Positions 40,454-50,591 of a stretch of DNA of 64,000 nucleotides are shown piece by piece. Position 1 is the first letter of the stretch. Each line of letters starts with the position of its first letter. The DNA comes from an uncultured Gammaproteobacteria bacterium (GTDB taxonomy: Bacteria > Pseudomonadota > Gammaproteobacteria > Eutrophobiales > Eutrophobiaceae), in assembly GCA_951812995.1 (NCBI GenBank), contig CATOTD010000001.1, positions 62,001 to 126,000 of the forward strand, given 5' to 3'. The notes under the pieces are model-generated. The model saw only the letters and a list, made by a program, of their open reading frames with translations. It made no database searches and had not been told where the DNA came from. The translations under genes were made by a program, and so were the position numbers.

Positions 40454-41068
40454 TCACAGTCTTACAGCTCTAACTCTGACATCAAGCACCCTTTTCGTTT
40501 TCGGGTTTAAATCACACTCATATATATAGTTTTCCCATGAACCAAATCCATTTTGGAATTTGATCTTGTCACCTATGTATGTGATGTAGCCTTTGCTTTT
40601 ATCCTTCCATTGAAATTGACTGAACTTTGGCTCAAGCATTCCATCGGTCCATTCATGTGAATATTTTGCCAATTTCTCAACATAAATATCGTAATACATG
40701 CCAGCCGAGAGGTTGTGCTTATCGCCCCAACACTGCAGGTCTTGCCTACAAACCGCCTCTGCCGCTTGTTTTGATGCTTCTGACTTTTCATCATCACCAC
40801 CGCCCGTGCATTTGACGAAGCCCCAAGCGAGGAGGCCCAGGAGTCCCAAAAGAATGGCAATCAAAATAATTCTGATTACAAGTTCCTCCTTAGCCGACAG
40901 ACCAGGATCTTCAACACCGCAATGTGGGCACGTCTCGGCACTTGTTGAAACTTCCTTTCCACACTCTTTGCACTTCGTGGCCGACACACCAGGGTTTTTA
41001 ACATCGCAATGTGGGCACGCCTTGGCACTTGTTAAAACTTTCTTTCCACATTCTTTGCACTTCGTCAT
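40454..41068 (-). CDS. Double zinc-ribbon membrane protein (cassette gene)
   Basis: ATG 41068 gives 204 residues. Two zinc ribbons come first: Cys4, Cys7, Cys18, Cys21 and Cys33, Cys36, Cys47, Cys50 (CKECGK...CPHC twice). One membrane segment follows at about 64-86 (IILIAILLGLLGLLAWGFV), then a mature part with CRQDLQCWGDKHNLSAG and SQFQWKDKSKGYITYIGDKI. The ribbons are expected in the cytosol. Function unknown. IS256-1 D ends 19 bases upstream, so the native promoter or preceding cassette is gone. Confidence 0.75.
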   Translation of the reverse strand: MTKCKECGKKVLTSAKACPHCDVKNPGVSATKCKECGKEVSTSAETCPHCGVEDPGLSAKEELVIRIILIAILLGLLGLLAWGFVKCTGGGDDEKSEASKQAAEAVCRQDLQCWGDKHNLSAGMYYDIYVEKLAKYSHEWTDGMLEPKFSQFQWKDKSKGYITYIGDKIKFQNGFGSWENYIYECDLNPKTKRVLDVRVRAVRL

Positions 41069-41087
41069 TTCCCATTCTTTAGCCGGC

Positions 41088-42470
41088 GAGTTATAACCGA
41101 ATCTGGTGTCTGAATAGGTTGAAGTATGCGGCGTGCCTTGCTGAAATCGGTTTTGTCTAGCAATCGAAAGTAGCAAGAGGAGTACGCCACACATGACAAA
41201 CAATACTGTGATTGATCTGGGTACACCAGAGGGCATTGATCCACTGACAGAACTAATCAAATCGGGTGCGAGGCAGTTAATCACCGAAGCGGTCCAGGCA
41301 GAGCCAGATGAGTTGATGACAAAGTATGATGGTCAAAAAACGACTGACAGATGCCAGCGCGTTGTCCGCAGTGGCCATCATCCCGAACGAGAGGTGATTA
41401 CAGGGGTTGGCAAGGTCAGCGTTGAGGTGCCCAATATCCGTAGCCGTGAGGGTGAGTCGGCGAGCTTTCAATCTTTGCTTGTACCGCCCTACATCCGGCG
41501 CACAGCGACCCTGGATGCGGCGATTCCCTGGCTTTATTTGAAAGGTGTTTCGAGTGGTCAGATGCAAAGTGCACTGGAAGCGATTGTCGGATTGGAGGCT
41601 AAAGGGCTGTCGGCCAATGTCGTGGGTCGTTTGAAACGGCAATGGGAAGCTACATACAAGCAATGGTGTACACGTTCCGTGTCTGATGAATGGGTCTATA
41701 TCTGGACTGATGGCATCTACAGTGGTCTTCGAGGTGACGATGGTCGATTGTGTTGCCTGGTCATCATCGGTGTGAACAGTCGCGGTCAGAAGCATTTTAT
41801 GTCGATTGAAGAGGGTGTCAGGGAATCGAAACAGCGCTGGCGAGCAGTGTTGTTGTCGTTGCAACAAAGAGGCTTGGGGTAGCCCCAAAGCTGGCCATTG
41901 GCGATGGTGCTTTGGGTTTCTGGGCAGCCCTTGAGGCAGTGTATCCAGAGACTGATGTGCAACGTTGCTGGATGCACAAGACCGGCAATGTGCTGAACTA
42001 TCTGCCCAAGTCTGTTCAGGAGAAAGCAAAGCAGGGTCTGGATGGCATTTGGATGGCAGAAGATCGAGCTGATGCAGAGAAGGCATTTGATGCATTTGAG
42101 GAACGTTTCGGTGTCAAGTATCCCAAGGCAGTGGCATGCTTATCGAAAGACCGTGATGCGTTGCTGGCATTTTATGACTTTCCAGCAGAGCACTGGAGCC
42201 ACATCAGGACAACGAATGTCACCCCGTCGAGCTTTGCGACAATCCGGCACAGGACACGCCAGGCTAAAGGTTGTGTCACGCGGATTACGATGCTGACGAT
42301 GATCTACAAGATGGGATTATGCGCAGAAGATTCCTGGCGCAAATTGAGGAGCTTCAGACACCTGGCGAAGGTGATTGGAGGCGTGAAGCTTAAAGATGGA
42401 ATCGAGGTCACTGAGAACGACAAGGTAGCCGCATGATCAACTTGTCAGACACTACTTTTGACGATAACTC
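41088..42470 (+). mobile_element. IS256-1 copy D, full length, transposase broken
   Basis: Both ends are present: GAGTTATAACCGAATCTGG (41088) and the right end GAGTTATCGTCAAAAG read inward (42470); 1383 bp. Transposase from ATG 41193 is stopped at 41882 by CAG to TAG after QQRGLG and shifted by a one-base loss just after; the rest reads LAIGDGALGFW... to TGA 42436. The catalytic Glu position reads TTNVTPSSFATIR. Flanks do not match. Confidence 0.9.
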
Positions 42471-42778
42471 AGAGTCATTGGCAGAACCTCAACACCCTGT
42501 TTGATTACCCGCAGGACATGCGCAAGGCAATCTATACCACCAACGCCATTGCATCGTTCAACAGCGTCATCAGGAAAGCCATCAAAAAACGTAAGCTGTT
42601 CCCAACCGATGACGCTACCAGAAAGGTGATCTATCTGGCCATTCAAGATGCATCAAAGCAGTGGACTATGTCGATTAAATATTGGCAACCAGCGATGAAT
42701 CGCTTTATGATCGAATTCGAAGACCGACTAAAGGACTTCGTTTAAGCAACGGCAGTTACACAGAATCAGGGAAAGGCT
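42471..42778 (+). mobile_element. IS256-3, second C-terminal fragment
   Basis: Begins mid-gene at SHWQNLNTLFDYPQDMRKAI directly after the end of IS256-1 D and runs to TAA 42745. About 95 residues remain, nearly identical to the fragment at 28783. GCAACGGCAGTTACACAGAA follows the stop as in that copy. Confidence 0.75.
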
Positions 42779-43039
42779 CGGTGGCTTCAGTGCCAGCCGC
42801 GGAATTTTGTTTGCAACTTGAGCACAGGCCGGAAAATACCGCCATTGCGGGTGATGTCACCGGTAAAATCAGCGGCAGCTTTGCGGCACTGTACAGGTTT
42901 GAATGTGGTTTGAGTCGCGGTACAATCTGTTACGGCAAGTGTTTTCTGGCATATCTAAACGATTACAATTTTACTGTGCATTATTCTTGGCAATTAAAGG
43001 GACTTATCTTAGTGATGCAATAATTGGATCTGGTAAATA
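42779..43039. other. Gap without a recognisable gene
   Basis: About 260 bases between IS256-3 and IS5-A d. An open frame crosses it, but only as an extension out of the transposase, and shows no motif. Nothing else is seen. Confidence 0.3.
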
Positions 43040-43043
43040 CTAA

Positions 43044-44222
43044 GGAACATCTGATCAATTAAGGATTTTCAAGCAAGTGGGCATCACTGTGCTCGATAGT
43101 AGCGAGCATTGAACGTCTTGCTCATTACTCTCTTTCATTTCTCTTGTCCCGGCCTACTGGTTTTCAGCTATCGCCCCTATTCCAGGCGTACTAAGCCACT
43201 GATAGCCGTAATAATTGTTTCTTTGATAGCATAAAATTAATCAGGGCACAGTGGGCAAACAGGTGGTTCGCATTCTTGCCTGGCCCTTTGAATCTGACTT
43301 TGGTAAATCCATATTGTCGCTGCATGATATGAAAGACATGCTCAACCTTGGCACGGACTTTGGATTTGTGCCGGTTTTTAGCCTTGTCCTGTTCGGTCAG
43401 TTTGCGGTGACGTGAGCCTTTGACCTGGGTGTAGTCTTTTACCTTGGGGTCATTATCCTTGAGTACGGATTGCTGACCCGCATAGGCACTATCTCCCCAA
43501 AGACGGGTCTCTTCTCCATGCAGTAGGTCTCCAAGTACCTGTGAGTCGTGGACATGGGCTGGTGTGGCAGCAACAGAGTGTATCAGTTTGGTTTTGCTAT
43601 CCACACCGATGTGCGCCTTCATGCCAAAGTACCATTGCTTGCCTTTTTTGGTCTGATGCCTATCAAGATCACGGGTTTTGCTTTTGTTCTTGGTGGCGGT
43701 AGGCGCATTGATGAGGGTCGCATCAACAATAGTGCCTTTGGATACTTTCATGCTGTTTTCCTCCAGATAGACGGCAACAGCATCAAACAGGGCAACTCCG
43801 AGGTTGTTCTCCTCCAGCAGATGACGGAATTTACAGCGGGTGGTTGCATCTGGCACGGGTTCCTGACCTAAGTCTATCTGGGCAAAACACCGCATGGCTG
43901 GTGTGTCATATAAAGCCGCTTCTGTGGCAGGATCAGATAAGGCAAACCAGTGTTGCAGGAAGTAGATTCTCAGCATGCGTTCCAGGCCCACCGGACGGCG
44001 ACCAGCAGGGGTTGGGGTAATGAGGCTCAATTACTGCAGTCAGCTCTTTCCAGGGAATGAGCTGATTCATCTCTTCGAGAAATATCTCTTTGCGTGTCTG
44101 CTTGCGGTATTTCTCGAATCCAGATACTGCCAGGCTTTTTTGTTGCATCTTTTCACCCTCCACTTAAAACATTGCGGTATTATCGCATATTATGGCAAAT
44201 TATGGCATTAATCAGAGGTTCC
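43044..44222 (-). mobile_element. IS5-A copy d, transposase split
   Basis: Flanked by CTAA on both sides (43040-43043 and 44223-44226), so a simple insertion. 1179 bp. Transposase from ATG 44148 to 43191 has the shared 5-base deletion near 44005; the second frame (279 residues) keeps IVDATLINAP, LWGDSAYAG and VEHVFHIM. Confidence 0.92.
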
Positions 44223-44226
44223 CTAA

Positions 44227-44680
44227 TACAGATACAGGCTGTCCGAGAAATAAAGAGCATATAGTGTTGATAACTTTGCAATTAAATCGGTTCAATAATT
44301 AAGCGGGACAATCATTATTACCCCGATTATTTGTAAACTGTCTATTCAGCACGTTGTGATGATTTATTATCAGGGCGCATCACGACGGCCACTAACAAAC
44401 GCATAATCACAAGGTATTAAAACTGTATGTGAATCGCAATGACATAACGCGGGGCTAAATGATTTTGTGACAGGATATACCGAGTTTCGGGATTTCAAAC
44501 CAGGGCACTACATTTAATCGAAGCACTCAGGATAGATACATTACGCAGTAGGCCGACACAGCGTTGGCACAATCTGGCTTTTCTTGTGGGCCCCCTTTTT
44601 TGACGCACAGCAATATTGGGTAACACAGATACTTAAGATTTACGCGCATAAATATCATTGATGAAAGAGTTTTCAATCGT
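44227..44680. other. Upstream region of the ABC exporter
   Basis: About 450 bases without a supported gene on either strand. It presumably carries the promoter of the exporter; I see no convincing operator or terminator. Confidence 0.3.
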
Positions 44681-46537
44681 ATGGCAACAGCAGTAAATTC
44701 AAATCAACTTGCGACTAACATTGCAAGCGGCAATGGCGCAGTAAAGGAATATAATTGGCAATACATAATCAATGTCGCAAGACAACATAAACGCCCGTTA
44801 ATTATTGCGCATATTATTGCCGTTATTGCGATGCTGGTGAGTGTGCCAGTGCCGTTGTTAATGCCATTATTAGTTGACGAAGTGCTGCTGAACAAACCCG
44901 GTTTTGTCGTTCAATCCATTAATAACATGACTCCCACAGCATGGCACACACCCGTCTTGTATATTCTTTGTATTCTCATCCTTACCTTTTTGTTACGTCT
45001 ATCGGCATTGGTTTTGAATGTTTTTCAAACACGACAATTTACTATTATTGCCAAAGATGCAATTTTCCTGATGCGGCGAACTTTATTATCGCATTTAAAT
45101 AGTATATCAATGTCTGAATACGAAACATTGGGTAGCGGCACCGTGGCATCTTATTTTGTGACCGATCTTGCGACAGTAGATGAGTTTGTCGCATCAACCG
45201 TCAGTAAATTATTAGTCGCTGTATTAACCATCATGGGTGTTGCCATCATCTTGCTCATCATGCACTGGCAGATGGCGTTGTTAATACTCTTTGCTAACCC
45301 AATCGTCATTTATTTCACAACGGTGTTAGGTAAGCGCGTAAAGGATTTGAAGAAAAATGAAAACGCGGCCTTTGCCATTTTTCAGCAAGCATTAATCGAA
45401 ACGCTGGATTCGATTCATCAGATCCGTGCCAGTAATCGAGAAAAACATTACTTAAAACGCATAATAGATTACGCCGAAGCAGTTAAGAATCACGGTATTG
45501 CATTTGCCTGGAAGAGTGATGCAGCTAATCGTTTCAGTTTTGTCATCTTTCTTTTTGGCTTTGATATTTTTCGTGCGGTTGCAATGCTGATGGTTATATT
45601 TTCTGGATTAAGTATTGGTCAGATGTTTGCTGTCTTTGGTTATCTCTGGTTTATGATGGGACCAGTTCAGGAAATTTTAAATATTCAATACGCATTTTAT
45701 AATGCTACGGCGGCGCTATCGCGTATCAATAAATTATTAAAACTTGCACAAGAACCCTGCTATCCCCATATTGCTAATCCTTTTGCGAACAAGAATACAG
45801 TGGGTATTACTATTTCTGATCTACATTTTTATTACGACGACACTCTTGAGAGCGGCCATCAAGATATACTAAATGGCATTAATCTTACTATAAACCCAGG
45901 GGATAAAATTGCGCTTGTGGGTGCTAGTGGGGGCGGGAAATCAACTTTGGTGCAAGTGTTAATTGGCTTGTATCCCGCCAAGAGCGGCAATATTTTTTAT
46001 GATAATGTGCCAGTCACGCAAATTGGGTTGGACGTAGTACGCGAACATGTGGCCACGGTGCTACAAAATCCGGTTTTATTCAATGACAGCGTCAGGATCA
46101 ATCTAACCCTAGGACGTGAACTTGATGATAATCAATTATGGCATGCGTTAGAGACCGCACAGTTACAAGAAACCGTCGCCCAGCTCCCGCATAGACTTGA
46201 CACCATTGTTGGTCGGCAAGGCGTACGCTTGTCGGGTGGACAACGGCAACGGCTCGCTATTGCACGCATGATCTTGAGTGCACCGAATGTTGTTATTCTT
46301 GATGAGGCAACCTCCGCATTGGATGTCGAAACTGAATATCATTTACACGCTGCGCTGGCCGATTTCCTGGAAGATAAGACAACTATCATTGTTGCACATA
46401 GGCTGAGCGCGATTAAACAAGCTAACCATGTCTACGTGTTTGAAGCCGGGGCGATCGGGGAACAAGGCACTCATCAAGAACTGCTTTCCCAAGATGGCCT
46501 TTATGCAAAATTGTACGGGGTTACACAGTCGCATTGA
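44681..46537 (+). CDS. MsbA-like ABC exporter (fused membrane and ATPase domains)
   Basis: The 618 residues form a half-transporter: six membrane segments in about 45-330 and an ATPase domain from about 375. Walker A is GASGGGKST, the signature LSGGQRQRLAIAR, Walker B VVILDEATSALD, and the H-loop VAHRLS. Such proteins dimerise in the inner membrane and export lipids, peptides or drugs. The N-terminal 35 residues are soluble. Substrate cannot be read from sequence; it stands alone with long gaps on both sides. Confidence 0.88.
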   Translation: MATAVNSNQLATNIASGNGAVKEYNWQYIINVARQHKRPLIIAHIIAVIAMLVSVPVPLLMPLLVDEVLLNKPGFVVQSINNMTPTAWHTPVLYILCILILTFLLRLSALVLNVFQTRQFTIIAKDAIFLMRRTLLSHLNSISMSEYETLGSGTVASYFVTDLATVDEFVASTVSKLLVAVLTIMGVAIILLIMHWQMALLILFANPIVIYFTTVLGKRVKDLKKNENAAFAIFQQALIETLDSIHQIRASNREKHYLKRIIDYAEAVKNHGIAFAWKSDAANRFSFVIFLFGFDIFRAVAMLMVIFSGLSIGQMFAVFGYLWFMMGPVQEILNIQYAFYNATAALSRINKLLKLAQEPCYPHIANPFANKNTVGITISDLHFYYDDTLESGHQDILNGINLTINPGDKIALVGASGGGKSTLVQVLIGLYPAKSGNIFYDNVPVTQIGLDVVREHVATVLQNPVLFNDSVRINLTLGRELDDNQLWHALETAQLQETVAQLPHRLDTIVGRQGVRLSGGQRQRLAIARMILSAPNVVILDEATSALDVETEYHLHAALADFLEDKTTIIVAHRLSAIKQANHVYVFEAGAIGEQGTHQELLSQDGLYAKLYGVTQSH

Positions 46538-46886
46538 CAGGTTTATGTAGCATAGACTAGAAGCGACTGTACGCTGGCAAAGCGTTCGCATTTTAGCCAA
46601 ACGGCAATACATTTTGATAGATGTATAAAGAGTCCATGGTTTTCTTAAATGGTTTTCTTAATTTGATGTACTCACAACCGCGCTTACAAACTCCTGGCAT
46701 TGATTTTTAGCTAGCGCAATTTTATGGCCTTAATCAAGTATTTATTTGTAATTTCTTGATGGACTGGTAGGATGGCGAAGCATAAAATATAAATTTTGAA
46801 CAGATTTTTCTACGTGTAAATAATACAAAGTAATAAACAATCTTTTGTATACATTACACTCTCTCGAATGAGGTTCTCTTAAGTCT
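46538..46886. other. AT-rich gap before the phosphatase gene
   Basis: About 350 bases, strongly AT-rich toward 46886, with no gene. A promoter for the PP2C fusion gene is expected here, but I cannot place it with confidence. Confidence 0.3.
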
Positions 46887-48773
46887 ATGGTGCTTGATTT
46901 TGAATTGGCTGGAGTGCAAATTGATGGTGCTAGAGACTATCAAGAAGATGCCTTTCTTATTACTAATTTAACCGATGCAGACGGCAGGCCAAGTGCGCTT
47001 GTTATTGTTGCCGATGGTATGGGGGGGCATGCTGCTGGAAATGTCGCCAGCAACATGGCCGTACAGGCATTTAACAAGCATATATCTGCCAACTATCCCA
47101 CCACGAATATTGCTGAAATCCTTGAACAGGCCGTAATCAAGGCTAATAATTCTATTAAAGAAACAATTGCTGAGACACCTGCATTATCGGGCATGGGATG
47201 CACTATGGTCGCCGCCATTTTGGAAGATGGCAATATCTGGTGGGGCAGTGTTGGCGATAGCCATTGTTATTTAATACGCAATCAAGAATTAATTAAGAAA
47301 AACGACGACCATAGTTATGGTGGTTTTCTTGATAGAATGGAAGCTCAAGGTGTCCCGATGGAACCAGAGCCTGGTTTAGCACGCAACATGTTGATGAGTG
47401 CGCTCACTGGGAAAGACATCAATGAAATTGATATATCGTCGGAACCGTTTGCATTAGAGATGGGCGATAGAATTATTTTGTGTAGTGATGGCCTTGACAG
47501 CTTGAGTGCTGAAACGATCCTGCAACACTCAGAAAGTGCTGAATCACCAAAAGAATATGCTGATGCGCTTATGGCCGCAATTGAAGAGGCTAATGTACCG
47601 CGCCAGGACAATGCGACTGCGGTCGTGGTGAATGTTAAAGAGGCGGTTGACTTAACAGCGACTGGCATGTTCGCTGCTACAACACGAGAAGCGGATGCGC
47701 AACTGAGTCAACCCGCATCTCTTCAACAAGAGACCACCATCCCTGATGAGCCTAAAAGCAAAACAGGCATGATGATAGGTATCGTAGTGGCTGTCATTTT
47801 GGCTATCGGTGGTATTGTTGCCTTCAATATGATGGAGATGGGGACGCAAACCGAGCCGACTGTTGCTGATGTCGAAATGGACATGGAAGACGTGGAAGAC
47901 ATAGAAACAGAGACTGTGGCGGACCGGATTGATGATGAAGCTCAGGTTGAGGCAACCGTTGTTGACAGTGCTGAGCAAGCCACAACCACTAAAGCAGAAA
48001 AAGTAGCGCCAGTCGTTGCAACGCAACCTGAAAAAATTGTTGCGGACAAAATAATTCAAGATGATCTCAAATCTGGCGGAAAAGGACCTTTGATGGTCGT
48101 CGTCCCGGCGGGTAAATTTGCCATGGGTAGCACCAGTTCCAGAAACTCAAATGAGCGGCCGCGCCATGATGTTGTCGTTGAACAATTCGCTGTCAGCCAG
48201 TATGAGATTACTTTTGCGCAATATGATCTGTTCGCTAAAGCGAACGGGCGTAAACTACCTGATTCGCTCTTTTTAGATAGAAAAACACATCCGGTTGTTT
48301 CCGTTTCTTGGGATGATGCCTATAACTACACGAGATGGTTAAGCTCTGAAACAGGCCATAAATATCGCCTTGCAAATGAGGCTGAATGGGAATATATGGC
48401 TTCAACTGGTAAAAAATTGCCCTTTTGGTGGGGGTATGATGAAGAACCTAATCGAGCGCATTGCTTCGGTTGTGGTACGAACCTGAATCCTCGAAAACCC
48501 ACAAAAATAGGCAGCTTTGAACCCAATGCCTTTGGCATTTATGATACCGCTGGTAATGTTGCAGAATGGGTGCATGACTGTTGGCACAATAATTATAAGG
48601 GCGCACCCGAATATGCCGAAATATGGGAAGGCGGTGATTGCACCTTCCGTGTCGTAAGAGGCGGCGCATACAGCACGCCCGCACAATCAATCCGCAATGC
48701 AAAGCGAGACAAGTTCAGATCGGATAAAGTTTATGACCATGTAGGCATACGTGTCGTCAGGGAAATTCGTTAA
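46887..48773 (+). CDS. PP2C phosphatase - membrane anchor - FGE/sulfatase-modifying-like fusion
   Basis: The 628 residues contain three parts. Residues 1-250 are a PP2C Ser/Thr phosphatase with metal-binding Asp43 (VADGMGGHAAG), Asp201 (CSDGLD) and Asp241 (RQDNATAVVV). A membrane segment follows at about 294-314, then an acidic, Pro-poor linker to 395. Residues 401-628 form an FGE-sulfatase (C-type-lectin-fold) domain with VPAGKFAMGS, YRLANEAEWEYMAS, DTAGNVAEWVHD and FRVVRGGAYS. The cysteines that do chemistry in true FGE are not seen near SIRNAKRD, so the domain is probably for binding. It would place a phosphatase in the cytosol and a sensor in the periplasm. Confidence 0.85.
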   Translation: MVLDFELAGVQIDGARDYQEDAFLITNLTDADGRPSALVIVADGMGGHAAGNVASNMAVQAFNKHISANYPTTNIAEILEQAVIKANNSIKETIAETPALSGMGCTMVAAILEDGNIWWGSVGDSHCYLIRNQELIKKNDDHSYGGFLDRMEAQGVPMEPEPGLARNMLMSALTGKDINEIDISSEPFALEMGDRIILCSDGLDSLSAETILQHSESAESPKEYADALMAAIEEANVPRQDNATAVVVNVKEAVDLTATGMFAATTREADAQLSQPASLQQETTIPDEPKSKTGMMIGIVVAVILAIGGIVAFNMMEMGTQTEPTVADVEMDMEDVEDIETETVADRIDDEAQVEATVVDSAEQATTTKAEKVAPVVATQPEKIVADKIIQDDLKSGGKGPLMVVVPAGKFAMGSTSSRNSNERPRHDVVVEQFAVSQYEITFAQYDLFAKANGRKLPDSLFLDRKTHPVVSVSWDDAYNYTRWLSSETGHKYRLANEAEWEYMASTGKKLPFWWGYDEEPNRAHCFGCGTNLNPRKPTKIGSFEPNAFGIYDTAGNVAEWVHDCWHNNYKGAPEYAEIWEGGDCTFRVVRGGAYSTPAQSIRNAKRDKFRSDKVYDHVGIRVVREIR

Positions 48774-49083
48774 GACAACCCTTACAACTAATCGCGCGAT
48801 CTCCAGCCTTAGCGAAACAGCAGGAATAGCCCCGCTCCTAGAATGATCTTAAAATTTTATTCGTTTCAAAAAGGGGTAAGCCCATAACTCCGTTACTCGA
48901 CAGTGATAGTCATAATAAAAAACACATGGATGGAGTGGATTTAAATGGGAATTATATACTTAAATAAAAAAAGCAATTAATTATATATTTATTATCAATA
49001 GTTTACAATACATTTTTATATTTAGATACTGATCGGTTAATAATAAGCATATTGCATTCAATTACTTAATCCAATCATAAATT

Positions 49084-49414
49084 ATGAATATCAGAAAAAT
49101 AGCAGATACAATCAGTATTACAGATTTATTTAAACTATTTTCAACAGAGCATAAAGCCATTAAATGGCTAGAAAAAATCAGATGGAACAACAAAAAACCT
49201 ATATGCGGGTTTTGTGGCACTCAAACAGATATAAAGAGCTTACCATCACATAAACATGGTTATTGGTGCAAAGCGTGCAGAAAGATATTTACGATAAAGA
49301 CAAACACCTTTATGCACGCTAGTAAAATACCAGTGACTAAATGGGTTATAGCCCTATATCTTATTGTTACAGCCCGCAAAGGCATATCTAGTTTACAGTT
49401 AAGTAAAGAACTAA
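49084..49414 (+). pseudogene. IS1595-family transposase, N-terminal part
   Basis: ATG 49084 begins MNIRKIADTISITDLFKLFS. A zinc ribbon (ICGFCGTQT...YWCKACRKIF) is followed by PVTKWVIALYLIVTARKGIS SLQLSKEL, as in the transposases at 24014 and 60548. IS5-A e cuts it after about 110 residues; the catalytic domain is absent. Confidence 0.85.
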
Positions 49415-50591
49415 GGAACATCTGATCAATTAAGGATTTTCAAGCAAGTGGGCATCACTGTGCTCGATAGCAACGAGCATTGAAAGCCTTGCTCATTACT
49501 CTCTTTCATTTCTCTTGTCCCGGCCTACTGTTTTCAGCTATCGCCCCTATTTAAGGCGTACTAAGTCACTGATAGCCGTAATTATTGTTTCTTTGATAGC
49601 ATAAGATTAATCAGGGCACAGTGGGCAAACAGGTGGTTCGCATTCTTGCCTGGCCCTTTGAATCTGACTTTGGTAAATCCATATTGTCGCTACATGATAT
49701 GAAAGACATGCTCAACCTTGGCACGGACTTTGGATTTGTGCCGGTTTTTAGCCTTGTCCTGTTCGGTCAGTTTGCGGTGACGTGAGCCTTTGACCTGGGT
49801 GTAGTCTTTTACCTTGGGGTCATTATCCTTGAGTACGGATTGCTGACCCGCATAGGCACTATCTCCCCAAAGACGGGTCTCTTCTCCATGCAGTAGGTCT
49901 CCAAGTACCTGTGAGTCGTGGACATGGGCTGGTGTGGCAGCAACAGAGTGTATCAGTTTGGTTTTGCTATCCACACCGATGTGCGCCTTCATGCCAAAGT
50001 ACCATGGCTTGCCTTTTTTGGTCTGATGCCTATCAAGATCACGGGTTTTGCTTTTGTTCTTGGTGGCGGTAGGCGCATTGATGATGGTCGCATCAACCAT
50101 GGTGCCTTTGGATACTTGCATGCCGTTTTCCTCCAGATAGACGGCAACAGCATCAAACAGGGTAGCTCCGAGGTTGTTCTCCTCCAGCAGATGACGGAAT
50201 TTACAGCGGGTGCTTGCATCTGGCACGGGTTCCTGACCTAAGTCTATCTGGGCAAAGCACCGCATGGCAGGTGTGTCATATAAAGCCGCTTCTGTGGCAG
50301 GATCAGATAAGGCAAACCAGTGTTGCAGGAAGTAGATTCTCAGCATGCGTTCCATGCCCACCGGACGGCGACCAGCAGGGGTTGGGGTAATGAGACGCAA
50401 TGACTTCAGTCAGCTCTTGCCAGGGAATGAGCTGGTTCATCTCTTCGAGCAATATCTCTTTGCGTGTCTGCTTGCGGTATTTCCCGAATCCAGATACTGC
50501 CAGGCTTTTTTGTTGCATCTTTTGACTCTTACTTAAAACATCGCGGTATTATCGCATATTATGGCAAATTATGGCATTAATCAGAGGTTGC
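49415..50591 (-). mobile_element. IS5-A copy e, recombinant flanks
   Basis: 1177 bp. The left flank is CTAA (49411-49414) but the right flank is TTAG (50592-50595), so it is not a simple insertion. Transposase from ATG 50518 to 49561 has the shared 5-base deletion and the CAG to TAG change after HVFHIM that is also in copy b, 24 kb away. Confidence 0.9.

Noticed and set aside
42682-43023. 113-residue frame after IS256-3
   Set aside because: A shifted-frame extension out of transposase sequence with no motif and no start signal of its own.
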